This document shows positions 8,315-17,400 of a stretch of DNA of 64,000 nucleotides, in pieces. Source of the DNA: Brevibacterium zhoupengii (GTDB lineage Bacteria; Actinomycetota; Actinomycetes; Actinomycetales; Brevibacteriaceae); contig NZ_CP088298.1 of the NCBI RefSeq assembly GCF_021117425.1, forward strand, positions 4,030,001 to 4,094,000. Reading direction: 5' to 3'. Both the position numbers and the translations under genes were made by a program. Position 1 is the stretch's first letter, and every line of letters begins with the position of its first letter. The notes beneath the pieces were generated by a model, which had not been told where the DNA came from, ran no database searches, and worked only from the letters and a program-made list of their open reading frames with translations.

Positions 8315-9301
8315 ATGAAGATCACCGTCACCGGCGCCTCCGGGCTCCTGGGGTCATCCGTCGCTCGTGCATTGGTGGCAGACGGCCACGAGGTCACCAC
8401 TTTGCAGCGTCGTCCCTCTTCGGTGGCCGGTGCACGCGATGTCATCGGAACGGTCACCGATCCGAGCAGCGTCACCGAAGCCCTCACCGGCGCCGAGGCG
8501 GTCGTGCACCTGGCAGCGAAGGTGTCCATGATGGGCGACCCCAGCGAGTTCGAGGCCGTGAACATCGGCGGCACGCGCACCCTCGTCGATGCTGCTCAGG
8601 CAGCTGGTGTGAAGCGGATGGTCCACATCTCCTCACCGTCGGTGGCCCATACCGGTGATTCGATCATCGGCGCAGGAGCAGGTCCGGCCTCCCCCGAGCT
8701 GGCGCGCGGCGAGTACGCGCGGACGAAGGCTGCCGGCGAGCTCATCGCACTGGGCGCTGATTCGCAGGACTTCAAGGTCCTCGTCCTGCGCCCCCACCTC
8801 ATGTGGGGTCCTGGCGACACACAGCTGACGGAACGTGTCATCGACCGTGCGCGGGCGGGCCGGATGCCGATTCTCGGATCGGGTGCCCCGCTGGTCGACG
8901 CCCTGTTCGTCGACAACGCGGTCGATGCGATCGTTGCCGCCGTGGACGCTGTCGCGACCACGCACGGCGAATCTTTGGTTGTGACGAATGGTCAGCCGCG
9001 TCCGATCGGTGAACTCATGTCGCGGATCGCGATCGCCGGTGGCGCCGAGGTGCCGAAGCTGCGCATTCCCGTGGGGCCCGCGTTGGCGGCCGGATCGGTT
9101 GTGGAGAAGGCGTGGGACCTGGGAGAACACGACGATGAGCCTCCGCTGACGAGGTTCTTGGCCGAACAGCTCTCCACTGCGCACTGGTTCGACCAGCGCC
9201 GCACCCAGGAGGTTCTCGGGTGGACGCCGCGCGTCAGCATCGAAGAGGGCCTGAGGATCCTCGCCGCCCACTACTCGGGAGCAGCCTCAGGCGTGCAATG
9301 A
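8315..9301 (+). CDS. oleD: OleD, 2-alkyl-3-ketoalkanoate reductase
   Basis: A 328-residue extended-SDR protein that reduces the OleA product to the 2-alkyl-3-hydroxyacid with NADPH, feeding OleC. The Rossmann motif GASGLLG is at residues 7-13, the catalytic Ser region is ISSPSVAHTG (105-114), and the active-site pair is Tyr134-X3-Lys138 (YARTK). GAGGAG lies seven bases before the ATG, and the gap to oleBC is 35 bases. Position and sequence together support OleD over a generic epimerase. Confidence 0.9.
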   Translation: MKITVTGASGLLGSSVARALVADGHEVTTLQRRPSSVAGARDVIGTVTDPSSVTEALTGAEAVVHLAAKVSMMGDPSEFEAVNIGGTRTLVDAAQAAGVKRMVHISSPSVAHTGDSIIGAGAGPASPELARGEYARTKAAGELIALGADSQDFKVLVLRPHLMWGPGDTQLTERVIDRARAGRMPILGSGAPLVDALFVDNAVDAIVAAVDAVATTHGESLVVTNGQPRPIGELMSRIAIAGGAEVPKLRIPVGPALAAGSVVEKAWDLGEHDDEPPLTRFLAEQLSTAHWFDQRRTQEVLGWTPRVSIEEGLRILAAHYSGAASGVQ

Positions 9302-9323
9302 TGCCGGGCAGGACCTGTTCCGG

Positions 9324-9355
9324 AGTCAGTTCTCGACGCAGTCAGTTCTCGACGC
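9324..9355. repeat. 16-bp tandem repeat behind oleD
   Basis: AGTCAGTTCTCGACGC occurs twice head-to-tail (9324-9339, 9340-9355), followed by a partial third copy AGTCAGC. It lies between the convergent oleD and the gene ending at 9387. Confidence 0.7.
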
Positions 9356-9386
9356 AGTCAGCGCCTTCTGCAGTCAGCTGCCGAGA

Positions 9387-10133
9387 TCAGCTTTTAGGGG
9401 TTGGTCCGCCGGGAATGGTCTCTTCTCCGGCCCCGTCGTCATCCGAGGACTCCGCGGCTTCTGCCGACTCATCGTCACCGGATTCTCCGTTTCCCTCGGC
9501 GGTCTCGGATTCAGCGTCTTCCAGAGAGTCCACGGAGACTCCGGGCTCTCCGGTCGGAGGGCTCTCCAGGGACGATCCCGTCGCCTCTTCGTTGAATTCG
9601 TCCGGTGCCAAGGTCTCCGGCTCTTCGAGGTTCGGCTCGGCATCGGTGCTTTGGGCCACGGCCGGTTCCGCCTCAAACGAGGATTCGTCGGCTCCCGGTG
9701 ACGTGTCGTCCTCTGCTGCCGACTCCATCGGCGGGGCCGTCTCAGGCACAGAGCCGTCAGTGGTCTTCGTCTCCGGCACAGCGGTCGCCCCGGGCACAGC
9801 AGTCTTCCCGGGCGAAGATGTCTTCGAGTCAGCCTCTTCCTCGGGCTCGCCGTTGTCGTCAAGACTCACCCCCGCCTCGGCGGCCAAGCGAGCACGACGT
9901 TCCGCACGCGCATTCGCACGCTCCTCCTCGCTCATCGCCGGTTTCGCGGGGGCGGTGTCCTTATTGCTGGGTTTGACGACTTCCCAGATCAGGAGAACGA
10001 CGACCATCGTGATTCCGACGGTCGCACCCATCAGCAGCGAACCCCATGGACGTGGCATCGAGAAGAGGTCGGCGAAGGCGTTGATGCCGAACAGGGCGCC
10101 GATGCCGATGATCAGAGCAACAAGATATCTCAT
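9387..10133 (-). CDS. Two-helix membrane protein with a long acidic Pro/Ser/Glu tail
   Basis: A 248-residue product if the ATG at 10133 is used; a further in-frame ATG at 10163 would add ten polar residues. Two transmembrane helices (MRYLVALIIGIGALFGINAF and LLMGATVGITMVVVLLIW) are followed by a basic/acidic helical segment rich in Arg/Glu/Ala (EEERANARAERRARLAAEAG). A ~150-residue acidic tail of Glu, Ser, Pro and Thr has no recognisable domain. No family is recognised. The tail probably lies in the cytoplasm and looks disordered. It is convergent with oleD and shares no obvious function with it. Confidence 0.65.
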   Translation of the reverse strand: MRYLVALIIGIGALFGINAFADLFSMPRPWGSLLMGATVGITMVVVLLIWEVVKPSNKDTAPAKPAMSEEERANARAERRARLAAEAGVSLDDNGEPEEEADSKTSSPGKTAVPGATAVPETKTTDGSVPETAPPMESAAEDDTSPGADESSFEAEPAVAQSTDAEPNLEEPETLAPDEFNEEATGSSLESPPTGEPGVSVDSLEDAESETAEGNGESGDDESAEAAESSDDDGAGEETIPGGPTPKS

Positions 10134-10278
10134 GTCCCCATTGTGCCTTGTCTGCGATGACATTCAGGAGTTCTCGGCACAATACCTGTTGTGAAACAGT
10201 TGAGTGCATACACACTCTGCGCAGGCTGGGCCGACGTACGGCCCAGCCCGAACAGCTGCTGGCCGGTGGCCACAGGCC

Positions 10279-10326
10279 GCGCGCCGAGCGCCGAGCGCCA
10301 ACGGGCGCGCCGAGCGCCGAGCGCCG
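10279..10326. repeat. GCGCCGA-type GC-rich repeat
   Basis: A 22-base unit beginning GCGCGCCGAGCGCCGAGCGC occurs at 10279-10300 and again at 10305-10326, and each unit is itself built from GCGCCGA heptamers. It lies in the 210-base gap between two minus-strand genes (10134-10343); nothing else is seen in that gap. Confidence 0.7.
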
Positions 10327-10343
10327 ACGCGCGACCGGCGGGC

Positions 10344-11066
10344 TCAGGCCTGGTCGCGCGGCATGATGTGGATGTGGTCGATGTTGACGTGGCTCGGCAG
10401 TGAAGCGGCCCAGCGGATCGACTCTGCGACATCGTCGGCGGACAGATTGAGCTTGCCCGCGTAGACCTTGGCGGCCTTGTCCGCGTCACCGTCAAAGCGG
10501 TTGAGGGAGAAGTCGGTCTCCACCCGGCCCGGATCGACCTGGGTCACGCGGATGGGGTCGCCGACGTGCTCGAGTCGCAGTACGCGAGTCAGCGCGCCCT
10601 CGCCGAACTTCGCGACGTTGTAGCCAGCACCACCGGCGTAAGGGGTGAAGGCGGCCATGGACACGGTGTTGATGATGTGACCCTCGGAGGCGATGAGCTT
10701 GTCGAGCAGGGCTTTCGTGACTCGAACAGTGCCGAGGACGTTGACGTCGAACATCCACTGCCAGTCTTCGAGGTCGGCATCTGCCACCGGGTCCAGTCCC
10801 CGTGCACCGCCGGCATTGTTGACCAGCAGATCGACGCGATCGACCTGGGCTGCGAGATTGGCGACGGATTCGTCCGAACTGACGTCAAGCTCGACGGCGG
10901 TGCCGCCGATGTCAGCAGCGACCTTTTCGATCTTGTCTCTGCGGCGGGCGGCGACGATGACCTGCCAACCGTCCTGAGCGAGTGCGGCTGCTGTGGCTGC
11001 GCCGATTCCCGAAGAGGCTCCGGTGACGATTGCTACCTTCTGCGTGCTGTCCTGTGTTTGAGTCAT
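10344..11066 (-). CDS. SDR family oxidoreductase (YdfG-like)
   Basis: A 240-residue classical SDR with TGASSGIG near residue 15, NNAGGARG, the catalytic Tyr-X3-Lys in YNVAK and the DPGRVETDF loop. The motif set and size match NADP-dependent 3-hydroxy-acid dehydrogenases of the YdfG type, which oxidise serine or 3-hydroxy acids. It is transcribed alone and divergently from the propionyl-CoA synthetase gene, with 186 bases between them. A link to propionate metabolism is only positional. Confidence 0.8.
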   Translation of the reverse strand: MTQTQDSTQKVAIVTGASSGIGAATAAALAQDGWQVIVAARRRDKIEKVAADIGGTAVELDVSSDESVANLAAQVDRVDLLVNNAGGARGLDPVADADLEDWQWMFDVNVLGTVRVTKALLDKLIASEGHIINTVSMAAFTPYAGGAGYNVAKFGEGALTRVLRLEHVGDPIRVTQVDPGRVETDFSLNRFDGDADKAAKVYAGKLNLSADDVAESIRWAASLPSHVNIDHIHIMPRDQA

Positions 11067-11252
11067 GGCGTCAGTGTGGCACAGGGGACATTTTCAACAA
11101 GACCGTCTCACCATGTGCCCTCAAGTGGCACTCTCGCAGTCAGAAAACTCTGCCGCTTTAGCGTCGAAACGGCTCGCGCGCAACCATCACAGACCAAAAA
11201 ATCGACGCGATCTGCCCCTACGGGCTGCTGTGCCATGGGTCACAATGGAATC

Positions 11253-13184
11253 ATGAACACGATCGCACAGGACGAATCCCCCAGCTACGACGATGTCATC
11301 GCCCGCATCGATGCCGATCCTAAAGAGTTCTGGCTCGACCAGGCCAAGAAGCACGTCGACTGGATCACCGAGCCGACTCGCGCCGTCGATGACGCGAACG
11401 CCCCCATCTACCGTTGGTTCCCCGACGGTGAGCTCAACGTGTGCTTCAACGCCGTCGATCGCCATGTGGCGGCCGGACGCGGCGACCAGGCGGCCATCAT
11501 CTATGACTCACCCGTCACCGACACGATTCGCACGATCACCTACTCGGAACTTCTCGACGAGGTTTCCCGCTTCGCCAGGGCCCTGTCCGACAAGGGCGTG
11601 GTCAAGGGCGATCGCGTCATCATCTACATGCCGATGGTCCCCGAGGCTGCGATCGCCATGCTCGCATGTGCCCGCCTCGGCGCGATCCACTCGGTGGTCT
11701 TCGGCGGGTTCGCCCCCAACGAGCTGGCTGTTCGCATCGATGACACCTCTCCGAAGGCCGTCATCTCCACCTCGTGCGGGGTCGAGAAGAGCCGCATCCT
11801 CGAATACAAGCCCATGGTCGACGAGGCGATCGACATCGCCGAGAACAAACCTGAGTTCACCGTCATCGTCCAACGCGAGGAGCATCGCTGCGAAATGGGC
11901 GAGAATGATCTCGACTACGCCGAGCTGCTCGAGAACACCCCCGAGGGCATTGATCCCGTCACCGTCAAAGCCACCGATGAACTCTACGTCCTCTACACCT
12001 CCGGCACGACAGGCAAGCCGAAGGGCATCGTGCGCGATTCCGGCGGCTACGCGGTGGCCTCGGCATTCTCGATGCCCAACATCTTCGGCCTCAATCCCAG
12101 CGACACCATGTTCACCGCCTCCGACGTCGGCTGGGTCGTCGGGCACACCTATATCGTCTATGCGCCGCTTCTGGCCGGAGTCACTTCGGTCCTGTTCGAG
12201 GGCAAACCGATCGGCACCCCCGATGCGGGCACCTTCTTCCGCATCATCGAAGACCACAAGGTCAACGTTCATTTCACGGCGCCGACGGCCATGCGCGTGG
12301 TCCGCAAGGAAGACCCGAACGGCGAACTCATCAAGAAGTACGATCTCTCCAGCCTGCGGGCCTCGTTCCTCGCTGGCGAGCGCCTTGATCCCGACACCTA
12401 TGAGTGGACGACGAACATCCTCGCCGAGGCGACCGGTCGGGACATTCCCGTCGTCGACAACTGGTGGCAGACAGAGACCGGTTGGCCGATCGCAGCCAAT
12501 CCACTCGGCCTCACTCAGTTCCCCCTCAAGGCCGGGTCCCCGACCAAACCGGTACCGGGCTTCCACGTCGGCGTTCTCGATCCCGCCGGTAATCCCATGC
12601 CAGCCGGCGAGGAGGGCCTCATCGTCATGAAGCTGCCCCTGCCGCCGGGAACGATGGCCACCGTCTGGGGTGATGACTCCAGGTTCGTGTCCTCATATCT
12701 CTCGGCCTTCGACGGCTACTACCTCACCGGCGACTCGGGCTACCTCGACGAAGACGGATATGTCTTCGTCATGGGTCGCACCGACGATGTCATCAACGTC
12801 GCCGGTCACCGCCTGTCCACGGGTGTCATCGAAGCCGTCATCGCCTCCCACCCCGCAGTCGCGGAGACCGCCGTGATCGGCGTACACGATGACACGAAGG
12901 GACAGAGTCCACGAGCGCTCGTCGTCCTCAGTGATTCCGCCGACGCGACCGATCCGAAGGCGGTCATCGCCGAACTCGTGGCGCTGGTGCGCAAGGAGAT
13001 CGGCCCCGTCGCCGCCTTCAAACAGGTCGATATCGTCACTGCCCTGCCGAAGACCCGGTCGGGGAAGATCCTGCGCAAGACGATGCGGGAGATCGCCGAC
13101 GGAGTCGACTCCCCGGCCGTACCCTCGACCATCGAGGACCGGACAGTGCTCGATGACCTGGAGCTGGTGCTTCAGCGCGGCTGA
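11253..13184 (+). CDS. prpE: Propionyl-CoA synthetase (AMP-forming)
   Basis: A 643-residue acyl-CoA synthetase that activates propionate (or acetate) with ATP and CoA. Motifs are LYVLYTSGTTGKPKG with IVRDSGG (~residue 248; the VRD-GG continuation is a PrpE hallmark, while Acs has LHTTGGY), NWWQTETGWPI, and the adenylation Lys in KTRSGKILRK (~606). The ATG at 11253 is chosen because the product then starts like PrpE; longer in-frame extension upstream is non-conserved. There is no ribosome binding site, and CACAAT ends 6 bases before the ATG, so the message may be leaderless. No 2-methylcitrate genes are in the window. Confidence 0.88.
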   Translation: MNTIAQDESPSYDDVIARIDADPKEFWLDQAKKHVDWITEPTRAVDDANAPIYRWFPDGELNVCFNAVDRHVAAGRGDQAAIIYDSPVTDTIRTITYSELLDEVSRFARALSDKGVVKGDRVIIYMPMVPEAAIAMLACARLGAIHSVVFGGFAPNELAVRIDDTSPKAVISTSCGVEKSRILEYKPMVDEAIDIAENKPEFTVIVQREEHRCEMGENDLDYAELLENTPEGIDPVTVKATDELYVLYTSGTTGKPKGIVRDSGGYAVASAFSMPNIFGLNPSDTMFTASDVGWVVGHTYIVYAPLLAGVTSVLFEGKPIGTPDAGTFFRIIEDHKVNVHFTAPTAMRVVRKEDPNGELIKKYDLSSLRASFLAGERLDPDTYEWTTNILAEATGRDIPVVDNWWQTETGWPIAANPLGLTQFPLKAGSPTKPVPGFHVGVLDPAGNPMPAGEEGLIVMKLPLPPGTMATVWGDDSRFVSSYLSAFDGYYLTGDSGYLDEDGYVFVMGRTDDVINVAGHRLSTGVIEAVIASHPAVAETAVIGVHDDTKGQSPRALVVLSDSADATDPKAVIAELVALVRKEIGPVAAFKQVDIVTALPKTRSGKILRKTMREIADGVDSPAVPSTIEDRTVLDDLELVLQRG

Positions 13185-13219
13185 TCCGGGGCCTCGCCAA
13201 GGTGCTGCTGGCTTGCGCC

Positions 13220-13741
13220 TCAGCCTTCGGCGAGCGCCTTGAGCCCCTCTAATGAGGCCAGCAGATTCTGCGGGGTCGTCGACTGCGCCCGCGGCAGTCG
13301 CCGAGGGTCTCTCAGCTCGGTCCAGTCGTAGGTCTGGCGAACCAGGCTTGAGCCTTCTCCGGTCGCCTCGATCTCCCACGTCCACTTCTGACCGAAGGGC
13401 TCACCGCCGACTTCGGAGGGCTTCCAGGCGATGAGCCTGCCCTCTTCGAATTCGACGATGTGGTTCTCACGGTCCACGCCCTTGGTCAGGGTGGTGATGA
13501 AGGAGCCTCCGACGCTGGTCGGCCTCTGCCCCGAAGCGGCTGCTCCCAGGTTGTCGTTGCCATCCCACTCGGGTTGGCGGACAGGGTCCGCGATGAGTTC
13601 GAAGATCTCAGCGGCCGGGGCGGCGATCTCCACTTCGACGCTGACCACCTTGAGCGCCGGATCGATCGTGTCGAAGATCGAAGCGTCGGAAGCCTCGGCC
13701 CCGTCAGAGGGAGCAGATGAGTGGGATGTCGATTCGGTCAT
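13220..13741 (-). CDS. SRPBCC family protein
   Basis: 173 residues from the ATG at 13741, which has GAGG about eight bases upstream; the longer frame to 13819 lacks a plausible start. After a Ser/Asp-rich leader comes a START/polyketide-cyclase-like fold: VVSVEVEIAAPAAEIFELIADP (beta1-alpha1), WDGN, then GQKWTWEIEATGEGSSLVRQTYDW. Such proteins bind hydrophobic ligands in a deep cavity. No ligand can be deduced. Its 3' end converges with prpE, 35 bases away. Confidence 0.75.
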   Translation of the reverse strand: MTESTSHSSAPSDGAEASDASIFDTIDPALKVVSVEVEIAAPAAEIFELIADPVRQPEWDGNDNLGAAASGQRPTSVGGSFITTLTKGVDRENHIVEFEEGRLIAWKPSEVGGEPFGQKWTWEIEATGEGSSLVRQTYDWTELRDPRRLPRAQSTTPQNLLASLEGLKALAEG

Positions 13742-13875
13742 GGGATTGCGCCTCTTCGCTTGGGTCCGGTTCCGATGGCAGATACGCGCCGCCGGAATGC
13801 AGTCGCAATCAGGATACACAGGGCGCGGAGTCCACGACTCCTCTATGCGCAGACACTCAGCAAGTGCGCGTGCAC

Positions 13876-15345
13876 TCAGTCCTCGAGTGCCCGATCCTGG
13901 CGTTCGGCACGAAGCGCTGCGGTGCTGAAACGGGTGAACAGCCGTGAAGAGTCACTCGACAAGGACAGCAGCACAGCGACCTGCATGGCGATCGTCGTCA
14001 ACGCATACATGTTGGTCGCGAGGTCGCGGTCTCCGGTGAAGTAGTTCGTCATCGACACGATCACCGACACCGTGGACAGGGTCAGAATCCACAGCCGCGC
14101 CCGGTTGCTGCCCCGGAACACGGAGATGCTCGCGATCACCTGCAGGCATCCGATGAGGAGGCTGAGTCCGATGAGGGCTCCCGCCACGATCCGTGTCGCC
14201 ACCTCGTTTCCGAGGGTGTCGATGTCCTTGCTGTAGTCGACGACTTCAGTGCGCAGTCCGTTCCAGTCCAGCACGGTGCCCAGGACGTCCCATGCTTGGA
14301 AGAGGAGCAGAATCAGAACGAGTGCGGCACCGACGACAGTCTGCAACGGCCGCCTGTGCCACAGAGTTCTGGTGACCTCCCTGACTGATTTGGCATCGGC
14401 ATAGATCGAGGTCGCGTCGAGAGCGAGGTCGAGCCGATCCGGAGAGTCGGATTCGTCAGCGGTGACGTCGGTGACCTCGATGATCGGCAGGTCGCCGTCG
14501 GTGATGATCGCGTCTCCGCCGCCGTTGCGCGAGTGGTAGCCGGTCGAGAAGTCCTCGATGTGCTGAACGACGATCGCCTCATCGGCTGAAGACACCGTGT
14601 CGACGATGTAGTCACGTTCGACATCGGTGTTCTCTTCGATCTTGTGGGTGAACTGCAATGTGAAGAGTGAGATTCCGACGCTCTTGTCGTATGTGCCCGC
14701 CGCCAGCCAGTCCGCCTGGTGCCCGCCGGGCAGCATCCAACCGGTGGGGCATTTCCAGAATCGGACGTGATGTCGCTGCCCAGGATCGCCGTCGACCTCC
14801 TGCTGATAGGCGAAGTCCTGCCGTCTGCCGAACAGCAGCAGAGGCGATACGGGCGCCTTGGGATAGCTCCGCCTCGTCAGCGTGGAGGTGATGATCTCCC
14901 AGGTCGAGGCCGGGGTGATGCCATCGGCAAGGATCCACCCGGCGGCCTTCATCGCGTGGTGGATCTGCGTCTCGTCACCGCGCCATGCGAGGTTGACCGG
15001 GTCGCCGAGGAGTCCGTCCGATGTCCGGGCTCGACCGATGAAGTAGTTGGGGACGTAGATCTGGGACAGGATGCGGTGCAGCCGCGGAAGTGCCAGGTAG
15101 GACACCACCACCCAGAACACGAGCAGAGTCAGCACCTGCCACCAGCCCAGTGAGAACCCCTTCAACAGGATCAGCACTGCCAACCAGGTCGACGAGGCTC
15201 CGGCGAAGAGGAAGAAGAGGTAGTCAAGCACCCCGGTGACTGTGAAATGGTGACGCCGGAATGCGAACGGCTGCCGTTGCCGTCTCTTCGGGGAGGCGGC
15301 CGATCGGTCTGGCCCAGGATCGGGCGACGTTGTTCCGGAGGTCAT
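13876..15345 (-). CDS. LssY C-terminal-domain membrane protein
   Basis: A 489-residue membrane protein. Two N-terminal helices (residues ~37-85) precede the LssY_C domain, recognisable by DPVNLAWRGDE, AAGWILAD, RSYPKAPVSPLLLFGRRQD and RQRHHVRFWKCP. Four more helices lie in the last 150 residues. LssY comes from a Legionella type I secretion locus; the isolated C-terminal domain is common in bacteria and has no defined activity. The gene ends nine bases after the MerR-type gene at 15355-16410 and is read in the same direction, so it may be the last gene of that unit. Confidence 0.78.
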   Translation of the reverse strand: MTSGTTSPDPGPDRSAASPKRRQRQPFAFRRHHFTVTGVLDYLFFLFAGASSTWLAVLILLKGFSLGWWQVLTLLVFWVVVSYLALPRLHRILSQIYVPNYFIGRARTSDGLLGDPVNLAWRGDETQIHHAMKAAGWILADGITPASTWEIITSTLTRRSYPKAPVSPLLLFGRRQDFAYQQEVDGDPGQRHHVRFWKCPTGWMLPGGHQADWLAAGTYDKSVGISLFTLQFTHKIEENTDVERDYIVDTVSSADEAIVVQHIEDFSTGYHSRNGGGDAIITDGDLPIIEVTDVTADESDSPDRLDLALDATSIYADAKSVREVTRTLWHRRPLQTVVGAALVLILLLFQAWDVLGTVLDWNGLRTEVVDYSKDIDTLGNEVATRIVAGALIGLSLLIGCLQVIASISVFRGSNRARLWILTLSTVSVIVSMTNYFTGDRDLATNMYALTTIAMQVAVLLSLSSDSSRLFTRFSTAALRAERQDRALED

Positions 15346-15354
15346 GGAACAAGT

Positions 15355-16410
15355 TTAATGATCGTGGCGTCGGTTCAGGGCTGCGGTTGCCGTCGCTGCG
15401 ACCTCGAAGCTCTCGTCGGTGCGCAGCTCTGCAATGAAGTCGTCGGCCTCGGCACCGGCAATTTCGATGAGGACCTGCAGCACTCGAAAACGCACCGTCG
15501 CCTCAGGTGACTTGGCATGGCGACGCAGGTCCGCCATGATCCGGGATGCGACCTCTGCGCGTGCCCCTTTCTCCGGGGCCTCATTGACGAATGCGGCGAG
15601 GGCTTCGGCGGCTTCGATGTCCTTGGGTCCATCCATCGCGATCTCGAGCAGATCTGAGACAACAACGGGATCTCCCATCTGACCGAGAATGAGCGCCGCA
15701 CTGCTGCGCACCTGAATGTCTGGGTCACCGAGCCCGGAGCGCAGGGACGCGGTGATCGTCGCCTCAGCGACGGGCCCGAGTTCGTCACTTGCTGTATTGC
15801 GACGGATCTCATCGAGGGCCTGCAACGCATTGCGTCGGACGTCGACGGACAGGTCGTCCATGCCCTTCGCCAAATGGCGGACCGCTTCGGAACCCGACTG
15901 CGCCAAGGCCCAGCGCATGGCCCCGGCGGCGTTGAGCACGGGTTCGTTGAGTACGGCTGTCGACAGGGATTCGATGGGTATCGTTCCGTCGACACCGCTG
16001 CCCAAAGCCGCTTTGTGCCGTTGGATGACGTCACCAGATTCCAGGGAGCGCATGAGATCGATGGTCCGCAGCAGCGCCTCACCATCGGCATGGTGGAGAC
16101 GGTCGATGCGCTCGAGGTGGGAGAGCAGCTCCTGTTCGGCTGCGATGCGCTGCGTGGTCGTCTCGACCAGCTCGTGAAGCAGCCGGCTGGGATCGAACGC
16201 CGGATCGCTGAGCAGGGTTCCGATCTCGGCCAGCGACATTCCTAGTTTGCGCAGCCCCTCAACGTGGAAGATGCGACCGATATCGGCCGCGGAGTACTCT
16301 CGGTACCCGCTTGAGGTGCGCTCGCTGGGATCGATGAGGCCCAAGGATTCATAGTGCCGCAGCATGCGGGCGCTCACACCGGAGCGTCTGGCAACTTCGC
16401 CGATCCGCAT
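15355..16410 (-). CDS. MerR-family regulator with a C-terminal HEAT-repeat domain
   Basis: 351 residues. Residues 1-70 are a textbook MerR winged helix (MRIGEVARRSGVSARMLRHY, SGYREYSAADI), and residues ~75-115 are the antiparallel dimerisation helix. Where most MerR proteins carry a metal or drug pocket, residues ~160-345 instead form repeated helical pairs with HEAT signatures (DVRRNALQALDEI, DIQVRSSAALILGQMGDP, TVRFRVLQVLIEI). A ligand-sensing or protein-binding role of this superhelix is inferred. The neighbouring gene upstream encodes another HEAT protein behind a MerR-type promoter, which makes it the obvious target. The gene's own promoter also carries a dyad. Confidence 0.85.
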   Translation of the reverse strand: MRIGEVARRSGVSARMLRHYESLGLIDPSERTSSGYREYSAADIGRIFHVEGLRKLGMSLAEIGTLLSDPAFDPSRLLHELVETTTQRIAAEQELLSHLERIDRLHHADGEALLRTIDLMRSLESGDVIQRHKAALGSGVDGTIPIESLSTAVLNEPVLNAAGAMRWALAQSGSEAVRHLAKGMDDLSVDVRRNALQALDEIRRNTASDELGPVAEATITASLRSGLGDPDIQVRSSAALILGQMGDPVVVSDLLEIAMDGPKDIEAAEALAAFVNEAPEKGARAEVASRIMADLRRHAKSPEATVRFRVLQVLIEIAGAEADDFIAELRTDESFEVAATATAALNRRHDH

Positions 16411-16431
16411 TGATACCCCTCTCCTGCCTCC

Positions 16432-16453
16432 ACTATAGACAGGTCACACTGTC
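16432..16453 (-). promoter_or_regulatory. Promoter and dyad in front of the MerR-HEAT gene
   Basis: On the minus strand a -10 box TATAGT (16432-16437) directly follows an inverted repeat GACAG-N6-CTGTC (16438-16453). AGGAGAGGGG and the ATG are just downstream. The dyad sits where a -35/-10 spacer operator would be and shares ACACTGT with the operator at 17294-17314, so autoregulation is plausible. Confidence 0.45.
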
Positions 16454-16572
16454 CCGGCTCTGCCGACAGCGCACTGAGCTTCTGAGGAAGGAGTCCGAGG
16501 TGTCGCACGCAGCGCCGCGCGAGCTTGCCCCGCTCGGCAGCGCTGCCTCGGTCAACCCTTCCCAAAATCGAC

Positions 16573-17265
16573 CTATGCTGACGCCTCGGACCCCAGTGCG
16601 ACCACGCGCTTGGCTTCACTCAAGGCGTGAGCAAAACCGGCATCCGGATCGGTGAACATGTCCCGGGTAGCCATGGCATGTGTCCGCACTGTTTCTTCCT
16701 CTGCCTGCAGTCTTCCATCGAGCACTGACACGAGATCCTCTCCGAGGGAGACGATGGCTCGGCTGAGGCTCTTCTGTGTCTCCACATCACCTCGACCAAG
16801 CTGCGTGACCAGGGACGATGCCAATTTCTCCCGCTCGTCACCGGGGACGAGGGCCACGGCGGCCCTCCACGCACTGCGGGCCACCTCGGTGTCGGCATGG
16901 GCGATCAGGCCATCTCCGATGGTTTCCGGATCCATGGCCTCCCAGCCACGGGGATCACCGATCTTCGACAGCGTGTGAAGGGCCTGGCTCTGGGCCTGCG
17001 GCACCTCTGAGCTCAACTCGGCGATGAGCAGTGGGACGGTCGCCTCGGCGGGCATCCGAGTGATCGCCCAGGTGAGCATGTCACGGACGAAGAAGTCCGG
17101 TTCGGTTCTGCACCGCTGGATGAGGGCGCCGAGGTGGCGGTCCTCGGCGGTGGTCCCTACAGACAGTGCCGCCTGCAGTCGCTGCTGTGGGTTCGGCGAC
17201 GACAGGGCCGCGATGACGGGTTCCTGACTCGAAGGGCTCTGCGTGATGCTGTGTGGATTGGTCAT
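16573..17265 (-). CDS. HEAT-repeat protein
   Basis: 230 residues from the ATG at 17265, which has AAGGAGG eight bases upstream; the GTG at 17274 lies inside that site and is rejected. The protein consists of helical pairs with HEAT character: PQQRLQAALSVG, FVRDMLTWAITRMP, AQSQALHTLSKIGDPRGW, EVARSAWRAAVALVPGD, ETQKSLSRAIVSLGEDL. There is no membrane helix or catalytic motif. Its promoter has MerR architecture, and the next gene (162 bases downstream) is the MerR-HEAT regulator, to which it is distantly similar in fold. A regulator-partner or sensor pair is a reasonable inference; the biochemical role is unknown. Confidence 0.75.
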   Translation of the reverse strand: MTNPHSITQSPSSQEPVIAALSSPNPQQRLQAALSVGTTAEDRHLGALIQRCRTEPDFFVRDMLTWAITRMPAEATVPLLIAELSSEVPQAQSQALHTLSKIGDPRGWEAMDPETIGDGLIAHADTEVARSAWRAAVALVPGDEREKLASSLVTQLGRGDVETQKSLSRAIVSLGEDLVSVLDGRLQAEEETVRTHAMATRDMFTDPDAGFAHALSEAKRVVALGSEASA

Positions 17266-17286
17266 TGGTTCCACCTCCTTGAGACC

Positions 17287-17317
17287 AGTGAAGACCTTGA
17301 CACTGTGTCAAGGTCAA
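17287..17317 (-). promoter_or_regulatory. MerR-type promoter with perfect dyad operator
   Basis: Minus strand: -35 TTGACC (17312-17317), a 19-base spacer, and a weak -10 TTCACT (17287-17292). The spacer is filled by a perfect inverted repeat at 17294-17314 with arms ACCTTGACAC and GTGTCAAGGT around one central base. A 19-bp spacer with a centred dyad is the hallmark of promoters untwisted by MerR proteins. The HEAT gene's ribosome binding site follows at 17274-17280. Confidence 0.7.
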
Positions 17318-17400
17318 GGCCTGGACCGAAAGACATCCCATTGAGCATCAGGCTCGCCTCGTAGAATCGGACAATCACTTCTGCCGGAACGGAATGTGCC

